This document shows, piece after piece, positions 43,673 through 52,853 of a DNA stretch of 64,000 nucleotides. Each line of letters begins with the position of its first letter. The stretch's first letter is position 1. The stretch lies in NCBI GenBank assembly GCA_964580995.1, contig CAZOMV010000005.1, forward strand, positions 1 to 64,000, written 5' to 3'. Under the pieces are notes generated by a model that was not told the DNA's origin, made no database searches, and saw only the letters and a program-made list of their open reading frames with translations. Origin of the DNA: JAKJEP01 sp964580995. GTDB lineage: Bacteria > Planctomycetota > Phycisphaerae > Sedimentisphaerales > SM23-30. Position numbers and translations under genes: made by a program.

Positions 43673-46168
43673 CTATTTTTCCAACAAATTAGTCTGGGTA
43701 ATTGTACCGGCGGCAGGATTCACTTTCAAGGTTTTGATTTCATAAGGACCAAAGTCCACCTTTTTACTTTTCCTGACCAGCGGCAATCGCAAAACCGTAG
43801 ACCGTTTTTTCCCCGTCGTTTCATGCAGCCGGATCACCATCTGCCGGCCCTGCTCCGATTGTTTCACCACGCTGACTTGGATCGCAGGATCGTCAACCAG
43901 TGCCAGCGGCCTGGGGTGGATCCCGCTGCCGTCCGGGAAAAAGGACAGCGCAAAGGGTTTTTCATTCCTGGCCTGGGCCTCGAAGGATACCTTTTCCAGC
44001 CGCCGGTCCTGGCGGCCGGCGTTGAGGTAAAAGCGGAAAATATGCTCCCCCTGGTCCATCCGCGGCACAAAATGATCCTGCGGCGCCCAGGGCCGCTCGC
44101 CCACCGGCCCACAGGAATAGGCCGGCGAACGCAGCAGCGTCAGCCGGATCGCCGACGGCGTAAAATCAAAGGAATACGTGCTTTCATTGATGCAGGTCAA
44201 GGCAATCTTTCTCTTGCGATCCACCGCGGCTACCCACTTCTGCGCGGCAATCTCGCCGCCGTCACTGGGGAACTCTTCCACTCCATAGGCAACCTGCCCC
44301 AGGTATTTCCACCCGGCATCTTGCAGGGGAATCGCCAGCTTCAGCATCTGGTCTTTCTGCTGCCAGAAAACCCGGGTCTCGATGCCAACCTCCGTACCGT
44401 CCTTCGGCAGAATATACCGCTGGCAGACAAACGAATGCTCATACCCAAACAGCGCCTCGATCACACTGCGCACCGGGCCGTCTTCCACCACCCGGACGGC
44501 ATCGATCTTGCCCTGCCCGCCGGCAAACTGCCCCGCCGCCCCCGGGTCCAGCAGCTTAAATCGCCCTGCCGCCTTATTATAATTCTTGGTATCCATCCCC
44601 CAGGAATCCTCGTTGTCCTGCATGACATACAAGCCAAAGGCGTCCTTTTGGCAGTAGTTGATTCCCTCCACGCGGAAGGTATCAATCCGCCCGGTTCGGG
44701 TGTTAATTACAACCTCCAACTGTTTGGTTTTAAAACGAATTTTTCCATTCCGCCCCTTTAACACCGGAGGCTTCCTGGCCGGCAGCACCTTCATCCGGCA
44801 ATCAAACCGGCTCATCTGCCCCGCCTCCAGCTCCGCCGCAAACACCACCCGTTTCCGCCAATCGACTTTGTGGAGACTGCTGGCCTCATGCTCCACCTGC
44901 GACGGCAGCGGCTGACCATTCTGGTAAACCACCACATCGGTAAACTGGTCCCAGAATTTCGCATCCGCCAGATTAAACTCGCACTCCACCTGCTGCCGTA
45001 CTTTATAGGAATGCGGATTATACACCAGAATCGGAATCTCGCCCTCTTTGGCCTGTTTCTGCCCGCTCGACAGCTTCAAAAATGCCTCCATCTTGACCCG
45101 CGAAAGAATCGTTAAGCCATGCGCTATGGTCTGGAGGCAATCCTGCTCCACCGGCGGAATGGAACTACCCGGCAGAATATCGTGAAATTCCACAAACAGC
45201 AAATCCTTCAGCGCCTCTTCCAATTCCGTTTGGGGGTATTTCATCAAACCCTGGAATGCCGCCGCTGAAACCATCTTCTCTGTAAGAAAACACTCGTTCT
45301 CCAGTTGCCGGAACTGCTTCTTCAACCGCGCCATCGAGGAATAACACCCCGTCGCCCAGCGATTCAGGCTTTTGGCCACCCGCGGCAGGGTAGGCGCCGT
45401 CCGCTTCAGTTCCTGAAAATACGCCTGCGGCGTCGAATGTCGAATCCCCGCTTCCGGCCGCTGCTTGATCAACCGGGCAATATCTCGCAGATCCTTGCGC
45501 GATGCCCCCCCGCCATGATTGCCCACTCCCCAGGGAATCAAAAGATTCATCGACCCTTCATGCCCGTCGATCCAGCGTTCGATTTTCTCCGTCGCTTTGC
45601 CCAGCGGACTGTTATACAGCTCATGGTTAAAACTAAACCGGTGGGCGAGAATCTCACTGCCGTCAAATCCGACCCATACGAAATCCTTCGCCGGCAGTTC
45701 ACAATCCCGCTGATACGGCCGGCCGCACAGATACGAATCATACCCGGCCCGCGCCATAATCTGCACCAAACCCCGGCTATGGCCGAACGGATCAAAATTG
45801 ATCGCCGTCTTTACATCGACTCCGAATTTCTCTTTAAAGTAGGTTTTCCCGATCAGGATTTGCCGCACAAACGATTCCCCAGACGGCATGTTGCAATCCG
45901 GCTGCAAATACCAGCCGCCCATGATATTCCACCGCTTCTGCCGGACCAGTTTCTGAATCTTCCGAAACAGCGGCAGATCATGCTTCTCAATCCATTCATA
46001 TAATAGCGACTCATTGTGATTGAAAACAAAGCCGTCAAATTCCTCACAAAACCGCGCCGCCGTCCGGAACGTCGAAATCGTTTCCGCCAGCCCTTCCTGC
46101 CACTGCCACAACCAAACCGGATCCAGGTGCGCATTACATACCAGAAATACATTTTTTTTTAACATCAT
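43673..46168 (-). CDS. GH38 alpha-mannosidase (cytoplasmic)
   Basis: The protein has 831 residues with no signal peptide. The zinc-binding opening NAHLDPVWLW is at residues 12-21 (His14, Asp16). The nucleophile Asp126 lies in AINFDPFGHSRGL. FVEFHDILPGSSI supplies the second zinc His. C-terminal beta-sandwich domains follow. GH38 enzymes hydrolyse alpha-mannosides with retention. The enzyme lies between the secreted GH36 gene and the kinase in the minus operon, so it probably acts on oligosaccharides or glycosides already taken up. The first two codons are both ATG (46168 and 46165). Confidence 0.92.
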   Translation of the reverse strand: MMLKKNVFLVCNAHLDPVWLWQWQEGLAETISTFRTAARFCEEFDGFVFNHNESLLYEWIEKHDLPLFRKIQKLVRQKRWNIMGGWYLQPDCNMPSGESFVRQILIGKTYFKEKFGVDVKTAINFDPFGHSRGLVQIMARAGYDSYLCGRPYQRDCELPAKDFVWVGFDGSEILAHRFSFNHELYNSPLGKATEKIERWIDGHEGSMNLLIPWGVGNHGGGASRKDLRDIARLIKQRPEAGIRHSTPQAYFQELKRTAPTLPRVAKSLNRWATGCYSSMARLKKQFRQLENECFLTEKMVSAAAFQGLMKYPQTELEEALKDLLFVEFHDILPGSSIPPVEQDCLQTIAHGLTILSRVKMEAFLKLSSGQKQAKEGEIPILVYNPHSYKVRQQVECEFNLADAKFWDQFTDVVVYQNGQPLPSQVEHEASSLHKVDWRKRVVFAAELEAGQMSRFDCRMKVLPARKPPVLKGRNGKIRFKTKQLEVVINTRTGRIDTFRVEGINYCQKDAFGLYVMQDNEDSWGMDTKNYNKAAGRFKLLDPGAAGQFAGGQGKIDAVRVVEDGPVRSVIEALFGYEHSFVCQRYILPKDGTEVGIETRVFWQQKDQMLKLAIPLQDAGWKYLGQVAYGVEEFPSDGGEIAAQKWVAAVDRKRKIALTCINESTYSFDFTPSAIRLTLLRSPAYSCGPVGERPWAPQDHFVPRMDQGEHIFRFYLNAGRQDRRLEKVSFEAQARNEKPFALSFFPDGSGIHPRPLALVDDPAIQVSVVKQSEQGRQMVIRLHETTGKKRSTVLRLPLVRKSKKVDFGPYEIKTLKVNPAAGTITQTNLLEK

Positions 46169-46199
46169 TGAGAATCCTTAAAATAGTAATGAATAAAAA

Positions 46200-48875
46200 T
46201 CAAAATAGTCCATCTATCGTTTTATAAAGAATCACAGCAGAACCGGGTGTTTGATCGAGCTTAACACCCAATCCCTCTTTCATTAACGAATAACCGCTTT
46301 TCAGGATTGTGGCATCCGTATCCAGGTTCCGCACTTCATAGATCGTGTTGATGTCCAAACCCCTGAGTTGGAAAATCGCAGACTCCGTGGAACACTTCGC
46401 TCGCCGAAAAGCCTGCACAAAACCGCCCTTTTGCGCCGGATCGTTAAACTGCCAGCCCATCCAAACATCATCCGCCAGGCTGTAATCCGTCATCGGATAA
46501 AAATCGCCATAGAAATAGGGTTTGATCACCTGCCATTCTTTGAAACCTTTCCGCAATAATTCATAGTCGAGGTCCGTGCGGCGCAAGTCCGAACCAATGG
46601 TAAATTCCGGACAATAGACACTTCGCATTAAGTACAGATCAATATCAATAAAACCCGTACCATAATAAGGAAACCACATCGCCAGGCCATACGTGTGGCA
46701 CTGCTGCTCGTCCGGTACAAACGTTTTGTCGCTGCGCAGCATGGGAACGGCGCGGCGCATGGTTTCGAGGTCATTGCGCCGGCCGCCGGATGCGCAGGAG
46801 TCAATCCAGAGTTTGGGATGGCGAGCGACCAGTTCATCCCACATCTGAAACAGGGCGGCCACATGTTTGGTTTCGCTGATGCCCTGACGATCTTCAGTAT
46901 CGTTTCGCCGCCAGGAAGGCAGGGGATCCAAATTGAAATCCTGCCGGTAAAAATCGATATTTTGCGTTGCGATTTGTTCGGAAATGATATCCGTTAGCCG
47001 CTGGCGGCACTCGGGGATATCCAGCCGAAAGAGACAATAGGGTTTGCCGGTACTGGTCCATTCGGGATGATCCAGCAATAAAACATAATTGGGATATACG
47101 TGTTCCGGTTCAAACCAGACCAGAGTTCCGATTCCATGCGCACGCGCGAAATCTCCCACTTCCTTTATACCATTGGGAAAGGTATCCGGGCAGGATTTCC
47201 AGTCCCAACGGTCGCCGATCTCATACCAGCCAGCATCCTGCCACCAATAGTCCAGTTCGATTCCCTGCTCTATCGCCCGTCCTAAAGCCGTAATCTCGTC
47301 TTTGGCGTTAGTACGAAGGTTGGGAAAATGATTCCCCGTACACAGACTACAATATGGTTCGATCAACTTGCCCTGCCGGCGCGGCAAATTATGGCTGACC
47401 ATCCACTGCCGCCACCGGTTCTGGCCGCGGATCCAGTCGCCGGCATAAAACTGCACCAGGGCCATAGGCGCCCGCACTTCCTCGCCGGGTAACAGCTTGA
47501 AATGAGTCAATTCCTGAGCACCGGCTAGATGCAACGTGCCATCCGCATTTTGTTCCAGAGCGGTTTTCCACTGGCCGTTCCAGCTCAGCACATAGATCAA
47601 GCCTTCCCCGCCGCAATGAATATTATAGTAGGGAAACGCCAGATTGGTCGAGCGGCCGCCCACCGGGGCAAATGTTTTCGCCGCCCCCCGCTCCAGAATG
47701 ACATCATAGGGCATAAAGCTGTCGGCGGTGCAAAAATCCCCCTTGTTGTAATGCAGATGGTAATCACCCTGCCCTGCCAGATGCGTAAAATTAGCATCCA
47801 TCGTCTGGATCTCATGGAGAATGGGCGTCTCATTTTTACCGGTGTTCTTGAAATAGAGGGTCCACTCGACGGTGGGGAAATCCATATACTCCACCGCCTC
47901 GCAACGGACCTGTAAACCGCTTTTTTTATCCGTCCAGATATGGGTATAGAAGTTTTTGCCATCCTTTTGCGCGGAAGATTTTTTCAATTTACACTTCTTC
48001 AGCCAATCGCGGGAATCGATACCGTCATAGACAAAGGTGAACAAACTCGACGGCTCCCCATTGGAAAAGTTCGCTTTTACCCAGGTGTCCTTGCGAGCTT
48101 TCTCTACCGCCGCATACACATCTTCCAACCGGTCATACCCGGAGCCGGAAATTTGACGGTAGAACTTCATCTGATTTTCGATCAGGGACATATCGGCTTG
48201 ATCGATTTTGCGGTCTTGATTCAGGTCATAGGGCAAATATTCCACATCCGGCTCGAAAGACAATTGGGAAACAGGGGTAACCGTCAGTTCCAGGGGAGCG
48301 TTTTCATTGCTCCAGATTTCCCCCGCACCCTGGCAAAAATCCAAAGTGACCAAATCTCCAGCCCGAAGCAGCAATTCAAAGGGGACATCGCCGGTTTCGT
48401 TTGAGGCATTAAAAATAATTTCGCTGGAATTTTTGACAACCCAGAAATGTTTAGCCCCCCCGGCGCCGCTGCCCCACTGGCCCACCGCTAATAGATAAGG
48501 TTCTTTTATATCGCCCGGCGAACTCCAGCGAATTTTACAATGCCGATCCGGCCCGGGATGCTGGGCCAGTTTACCGGCCCCCACGCCGTACAGAATCGTA
48601 TCGGTACTGTTTCGCCAAAGAATCGGCCCCGTGGCTTTGTCGCTTTCCTTTTCCAACCACATGGGACCGCTCTCCGCGGCAAAGGGGCCAACCAGATCAT
48701 ACAAATCAAAATCATACAGCCCGGTCCCCCAGCCATAACTCCATACGCCGCTGGGATTATTTGTATCACTGAAGCCCGCACCCAATTCCCAGGAAACAGG
48801 GGAACCCGCTGGACAGGGCGTGCCTGCAAGAATAAGCCATATACCGATACATCCAATAGTAAATACCGTTTTCAT
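46200..48875 (-). CDS. Secreted GH36 alpha-galactosidase with N-terminal accessory domain and EF-hand linker
   Basis: The protein has 891 residues from ATG 48875 (GGAG upstream). The signal peptide is MKTVFTIGCIGIWLILAGTPCPAG. An N-terminal beta-sandwich domain of about 190 residues has no firm family. DLNQDRKIDQADM follows, a single calcium-loop like one dockerin repeat. The GH36 part begins near residue 270 and shares MDFPTVEWTLYFKNTG with the other GH36 proteins here. The active site includes WWQDAGWY, nucleophile Asp646 in YRQDFN and acid/base Asp716 in MLRSDKT; SCASGGRRNDLETMRR matches the family. It removes terminal alpha-galactosyl (or related) residues in the periplasm or outside. It is the first enzyme gene after the regulator. 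Confidence 0.9.
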   Translation of the reverse strand: MKTVFTIGCIGIWLILAGTPCPAGSPVSWELGAGFSDTNNPSGVWSYGWGTGLYDFDLYDLVGPFAAESGPMWLEKESDKATGPILWRNSTDTILYGVGAGKLAQHPGPDRHCKIRWSSPGDIKEPYLLAVGQWGSGAGGAKHFWVVKNSSEIIFNASNETGDVPFELLLRAGDLVTLDFCQGAGEIWSNENAPLELTVTPVSQLSFEPDVEYLPYDLNQDRKIDQADMSLIENQMKFYRQISGSGYDRLEDVYAAVEKARKDTWVKANFSNGEPSSLFTFVYDGIDSRDWLKKCKLKKSSAQKDGKNFYTHIWTDKKSGLQVRCEAVEYMDFPTVEWTLYFKNTGKNETPILHEIQTMDANFTHLAGQGDYHLHYNKGDFCTADSFMPYDVILERGAAKTFAPVGGRSTNLAFPYYNIHCGGEGLIYVLSWNGQWKTALEQNADGTLHLAGAQELTHFKLLPGEEVRAPMALVQFYAGDWIRGQNRWRQWMVSHNLPRRQGKLIEPYCSLCTGNHFPNLRTNAKDEITALGRAIEQGIELDYWWQDAGWYEIGDRWDWKSCPDTFPNGIKEVGDFARAHGIGTLVWFEPEHVYPNYVLLLDHPEWTSTGKPYCLFRLDIPECRQRLTDIISEQIATQNIDFYRQDFNLDPLPSWRRNDTEDRQGISETKHVAALFQMWDELVARHPKLWIDSCASGGRRNDLETMRRAVPMLRSDKTFVPDEQQCHTYGLAMWFPYYGTGFIDIDLYLMRSVYCPEFTIGSDLRRTDLDYELLRKGFKEWQVIKPYFYGDFYPMTDYSLADDVWMGWQFNDPAQKGGFVQAFRRAKCSTESAIFQLRGLDINTIYEVRNLDTDATILKSGYSLMKEGLGVKLDQTPGSAVILYKTIDGLF

Positions 48876-48903
48876 ATTTTCTCCATACCATACCAAGCAG
48901 GTG

Positions 48904-50082
48904 TTATGCTGAGGTAGATTGAATGTAACCCGACGTTTCCATTTTCATTCTCGTGCTGCTCATTCGTACATGCAGTTCGGTGGGGATGAGGATTCGTTTG
49001 ACACCGGAGCTGTAATTGACCATCTGTTCGTGAAGCAATTTGGCCCCTTCATATCCCACTTTGACGGAATTTTGTTCCACGCTGGTCAGCTTTACAGGCA
49101 ATATTTCACACAGGGGGGAATTCCCAAACCCGATGATAAAAATATCACGTCCTACCTGCAGACCGAAATCTTCGGCCGCCAGATAGACCTCGCGAGCCAT
49201 CTGATCGTCACCGGCGAGGATGGAGAAGGGTTTTTCGGGAATGAGTTGGAAGGCCGCCTGGGCGGCTTTTGCAATCAGATTCGGATCTTTGGGGAAAATT
49301 TGATAGACATCGGCTTCCGTATAAGGGAAGGGGAGCGTATATCGTTCTTCGTCATAATAGTTGTATTCCCGCATCGCCTCATGCCAGCCGCAATGCCAGT
49401 TTAAGACCGAACTGGGCTGCCGGGTAAAGCCGAAATAGTAAACCGGGCAACTATGCTGTTCGAGCAGATGACGGGTGGCTTTATAAGCCCCGCTGAAGTG
49501 ATCGGACATAACACTGCTGACAGGAACATCCGCCATATCCCGGTCAATTAACACCACATGAATACCCTGGCTGATTGCATAATTTAAAGCTTCCACATAG
49601 TCGGTTAAAATATACGGCATAACGAGCAATCCGCCGACATTGGGACCGGGATTTTTTATCGCTTCGATGCTGTTCTGATGACAATTTTTGGCATCCACCT
49701 CGATCAGGCTGATATTTTCCTCTTTGGCATAACGATGGATCCCTTCCGACATGGACAGGCAAAAGGCGTTGGAACCGGGCCGAATAAACATAATGGAATT
49801 CCGGGTAGCGGACTGGATGGTTTCGGGCTTATCCAGGATATACCCGCGGTTGGGATTATAAAGTAAAACGCCATCCTTCACGAGAGTATTAAAGGCCTGG
49901 CGAACCGTCCGATAATTCACATTTAACTGATTGGCCAGATAACTGGCAGACGGCAAAGAATCCCCCGTCTGCATACTCCCTTTTTGTATCATATTCGCGA
50001 TTTCAAGGCGAATTTGTTTGTATAAAGGCAGTTTTTTACCGGAATTTTTATCCAAATCGAAATGTCGCAGCAATTTGTTCAT
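48904..50082 (-). CDS. GntR-type regulator with LacI-like sugar-binding domain
   Basis: The protein has 392 residues. The winged-helix GntR domain (about 17-85) reads LPLYKQIRLEIANMIQKGSM, then SYLANQLNVNYRTVRQAFNTLVKDGVLL. It is followed by a type 1 periplasmic-binding-like effector domain (about 95-380) with NVGGLLVMPYI, VVLIDRDMADVPVSSVMSDHFSGAY and IIGFGNSPLCEILPVKLTSVEQN. This architecture is that of AraR-like repressors, which bind DNA until a sugar is present. It is first in the minus operon and diverges from the plus operon, so it probably controls both. A palindrome 35 bases upstream of its start is a likely target. Confidence 0.88.
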   Translation of the reverse strand: MNKLLRHFDLDKNSGKKLPLYKQIRLEIANMIQKGSMQTGDSLPSASYLANQLNVNYRTVRQAFNTLVKDGVLLYNPNRGYILDKPETIQSATRNSIMFIRPGSNAFCLSMSEGIHRYAKEENISLIEVDAKNCHQNSIEAIKNPGPNVGGLLVMPYILTDYVEALNYAISQGIHVVLIDRDMADVPVSSVMSDHFSGAYKATRHLLEQHSCPVYYFGFTRQPSSVLNWHCGWHEAMREYNYYDEERYTLPFPYTEADVYQIFPKDPNLIAKAAQAAFQLIPEKPFSILAGDDQMAREVYLAAEDFGLQVGRDIFIIGFGNSPLCEILPVKLTSVEQNSVKVGYEGAKLLHEQMVNYSSGVKRILIPTELHVRMSSTRMKMETSGYIQSTSA

Positions 50083-50117
50083 AACTGTTTTATTTGTAAG
50101 TTATTACCTAAAAAATA

Positions 50118-50135
50118 AATCCGAAACAACGGATT
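50118..50135. promoter_or_regulatory. Candidate operator (inverted repeat)
   Basis: AATCCG-AAACAA-CGGATT has perfect 6-bp arms. It lies 36-53 bases upstream of the regulator start and downstream of its putative promoter. Both length and place suit a GntR-family dimer. No second copy was found within the divergent gap. Confidence 0.45.
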
Positions 50136-50167
50136 CAGCATTACCTGCAAATACGCACAAAAAATTA

Positions 50168-50195
50168 ATATTACATATATACAAAATAAATACAA
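50168..50195 (-). promoter_or_regulatory. Putative leftward promoter (regulator operon)
   Basis: Read on the minus strand, TTGTAT (50195-50190) and TAATAT (50173-50168) are 16 bases apart. The start point would be about 80 bases before the regulator ATG, with the operator candidate between. This is a motif match in very AT-rich DNA. Confidence 0.3.
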
Positions 50196-50224
50196 TAATA
50201 ATATGCAATTTTTTTACATATTTA

Positions 50225-50253
50225 TTGCAATCTTATCGCAAACAAATTATTCT
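50225..50253 (+). promoter_or_regulatory. Putative rightward promoter (glycosidase operon)
   Basis: TTGCAA at 50225-50230 and TATTCT at 50248-50253 are exactly 17 bases apart. They lie about 80 bases before the ATG at 50335. The -35 box overlaps a small inverted repeat, TTGC at 50225-50228 with GCAA at 50238-50241. It stands back to back with the leftward promoter-like sequence. Confidence 0.38.
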
Positions 50254-50334
50254 GTACCACAAATGCTGGAAATCGGAATCCTGGTTTTTATTCCATATAA
50301 GGCTTATATGAAAACACGACACAAAGGGCAAAAC

Positions 50335-52842
50335 ATGAAAAAAATACCATCTCTGTACGCTGTGATTATTTTATTCGTGCTTCTGCAAAATTTACAGGCC
50401 CTCTCCGCCATTCAGAACGAAATGTCGTTAAAAAACCGGTGGGTGGACAGCCACCTGAAGCAGCAGCCACAAAAAGATGCCTCTCCAAATGATTACAATG
50501 CCATCCAGGTTTTATATCGGGAGGGAGACTGGTGGGACGCAACCCGGACCAATGCGGACTGTTTTGGCAAACCGCTGCGCATCGGGACTGAAACATTTGC
50601 AAACGGGCTTTTTTTCCATTCCCCGCACACCCTCCTGGTGCGATTGGCGAAACCGGCAAAAAGTTTTACGGCACGGATCGGTATCGCCGAAAGCAGCAAT
50701 GCCGGCGCTGCCCAGATTTTCGAGTTTCTCGAACCCCAACCCGGAGAAAAAGCCTATTATCGCAACCCCGCGGTATCTTTCGATGCCGAACCGCTTCCGG
50801 TCAACTTCGAACTGAATGGGCAAAGGCAATTTATCATCCGCGTGCACGGGGAAACGGGTGACAATCACACCGCCTTGGGAGATGGAAAAATTATCTTTAC
50901 CGACGGCACGGAAATCCTGCTTGGCGACATGGAAATCATCGACCTGCTGCCCGATGCGGCTTGTGACATTACCCCCCCCTTCTCCTTTCTTTACCATGGC
51001 GTGCCGTTCCAGGGTCTCTGCGAGAAATGGGAAACGGAACGGAAAAACACCCGGCTCGATGAGAACCGTACCCTCCATCAGATCGATTGGACCGACCCGG
51101 CCACCGGCTTGAAGGTTTCCTGCCGGGCAACGGATTACGATGACTTCCCCACCGTCGAATGGGTCGTCTATTTTGAAAATACCGCCGCAAATGACACGGC
51201 TATTATCAGCGACATCAAAGCCCTAGACTTTCATATAGCCCCAGGCGCGGGGAGGAACTATACCCTCTACCACGCCTATGGGTCCGATATGAAAATGGAA
51301 GATTTCGGCCTGCGAACGGATCCCATCACCCCCGATACGGAAAAAACCATCGGGTCCGCTTTCATGTCCTCTACGCAAGCCCTGCCCTTTTTTAACGTGG
51401 CTCTGGGCGATAAAATGGGATTCATAACCGGAATCGGCTGGTCCGGCGGCTGGAACTCGGTTTTTCGTATGGACAAGGAAGGCAGCTTCAACATACAGGC
51501 GGCTATAGCGGAGGAAACGCATTTCAAACTCCTGCCGGGCGAAAAAGTGCGATCCCCGCGTATCCTGATGATGTTCTGGAAAAACGACCGGATTCAGGGG
51601 CACAACCTCTGGCGCCGATTGCTGCTGAAACATTATTCCCCGCGGCCCGACGGCCAGTTGCTGCGGGCGCCCCTAACCGATGGCAACTGGGGATCTTTGT
51701 CAGCCGACCGGCATAAAGCAGTGATCGACTGGTGGACCGCGAACCAACTGCCGATGGAAGGGTATTGGATTGATGCCGGCTGGTCGGGCAAGACCGGGCC
51801 GATCAGCGATTGGCCCCTGAATGCCGCCACGCGAATCGTGAATCCGGAGATATATCCGGACGGGATGCGGGCATTATCGGATTATGCCCGGAAAGCCGGC
51901 ATGAAGTTTTTACTCTGGTTCTGGCCGCACCGGGCCTTGACCGATATGGAAATCGGCAAAGAGCATCCGGAATGGATTTACGGCGAATCGCTGGACATGG
52001 CCGACGATGCCGTTACCGACTGGATGATCGAATACTACAGCAAATTAATTTCGGATTACGGCATTGATATTTTCCGGCAGGATGGCCATGCGGTCATTCG
52101 TCCCGATACCGCCGAGGACCGCAAGGGTATCCAGGTTATCAAATATTTCACCAACCATTATCGCTTCTGGGATGAATTGCTGCGGCGGCATCCGGGCCTG
52201 ATCATCGACAACTGCTGCGGCGGTGGGCGCAAGATCGATCTGGAAACCACCATGCGGAGTATCTCGCTGTGGCGCAGCGATCTTCAGGTCCCCAATGATT
52301 TTGACGTGGTGGCCATGCAGGGCCAGACCGCCGGCATCTCGTTTTGGGTTCCGCTCAGCGGCGGCTGCTCCGCCCGCACGAATGTCCGGGAGCAGACCGA
52401 CAGCTATAATTTCCGCAGCGGCTACAGCCCCGCCTTGACACTGAATTGGCACCTGTTCAGCGATAAGGCAGAATCTCCCGAATTCGATATGGATCAAGCC
52501 CGGAAGTTATTGAATGAATATCTGTCGATCCGGGACTGTTTTTACGGGGATTATTATCCCCTGACCCCCTATAACGTGGACAAAGAAAACTGGCTCGGCT
52601 GGCAGTTTAACCGCCCGGAAGCAGGCGATGGTATGGTGCAGATGTTCCGCCGGGAAAACTCCATGTATTGCGGCATGAACTGTCCTTTGCAGGGACTGGA
52701 ACCACAGGCGGTCTATGAATTGAAGAATTTCGATCAGCCGGATACCGTTCGTATCAGCGGTAAAACGCTTATGAAAGGGCTGATGATTATGATGGAAAAG
52801 AAACCCCAGGCTGCCCTATATTATTACAAAAAAGTTGAGTAA
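50335..52842 (+). CDS. Secreted GH36 glycosidase with NPCBM-like domain
   Basis: The protein has 835 residues from ATG 50335, which follows AAAGGG; the frame is open further upstream. The signal peptide is MKKIPSLYAVIILFVLLQNLQALSA. An NPCBM-like carbohydrate-binding jelly roll (about 45-200) shows WWDATRTNADCFGKPLRIG, GLFFHSPHTLLVRL and FIIRVHGETGD. The GH36 barrel then has YWIDAGWSG, Asp583 as the presumed nucleophile (IFRQDGH, where paralogues read RQDFN or RQDCN) and acid/base Asp649 in LWRSDLQ. The changed residues after the nucleophile suggest a different aglycone or linkage. It is the first gene of the plus operon. Confidence 0.88.
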   Translation: MKKIPSLYAVIILFVLLQNLQALSAIQNEMSLKNRWVDSHLKQQPQKDASPNDYNAIQVLYREGDWWDATRTNADCFGKPLRIGTETFANGLFFHSPHTLLVRLAKPAKSFTARIGIAESSNAGAAQIFEFLEPQPGEKAYYRNPAVSFDAEPLPVNFELNGQRQFIIRVHGETGDNHTALGDGKIIFTDGTEILLGDMEIIDLLPDAACDITPPFSFLYHGVPFQGLCEKWETERKNTRLDENRTLHQIDWTDPATGLKVSCRATDYDDFPTVEWVVYFENTAANDTAIISDIKALDFHIAPGAGRNYTLYHAYGSDMKMEDFGLRTDPITPDTEKTIGSAFMSSTQALPFFNVALGDKMGFITGIGWSGGWNSVFRMDKEGSFNIQAAIAEETHFKLLPGEKVRSPRILMMFWKNDRIQGHNLWRRLLLKHYSPRPDGQLLRAPLTDGNWGSLSADRHKAVIDWWTANQLPMEGYWIDAGWSGKTGPISDWPLNAATRIVNPEIYPDGMRALSDYARKAGMKFLLWFWPHRALTDMEIGKEHPEWIYGESLDMADDAVTDWMIEYYSKLISDYGIDIFRQDGHAVIRPDTAEDRKGIQVIKYFTNHYRFWDELLRRHPGLIIDNCCGGGRKIDLETTMRSISLWRSDLQVPNDFDVVAMQGQTAGISFWVPLSGGCSARTNVREQTDSYNFRSGYSPALTLNWHLFSDKAESPEFDMDQARKLLNEYLSIRDCFYGDYYPLTPYNVDKENWLGWQFNRPEAGDGMVQMFRRENSMYCGMNCPLQGLEPQAVYELKNFDQPDTVRISGKTLMKGLMIMMEKKPQAALYYYKKVE

Positions 52843-52853
52843 AGGAGTTTCCG

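Noticed and set aside
43049..44761. A plus-strand open frame of 570 codons
   Set aside because: It lies antisense to the PfkB and GH38 genes, crosses the gap between them, and has no recognisable domain.
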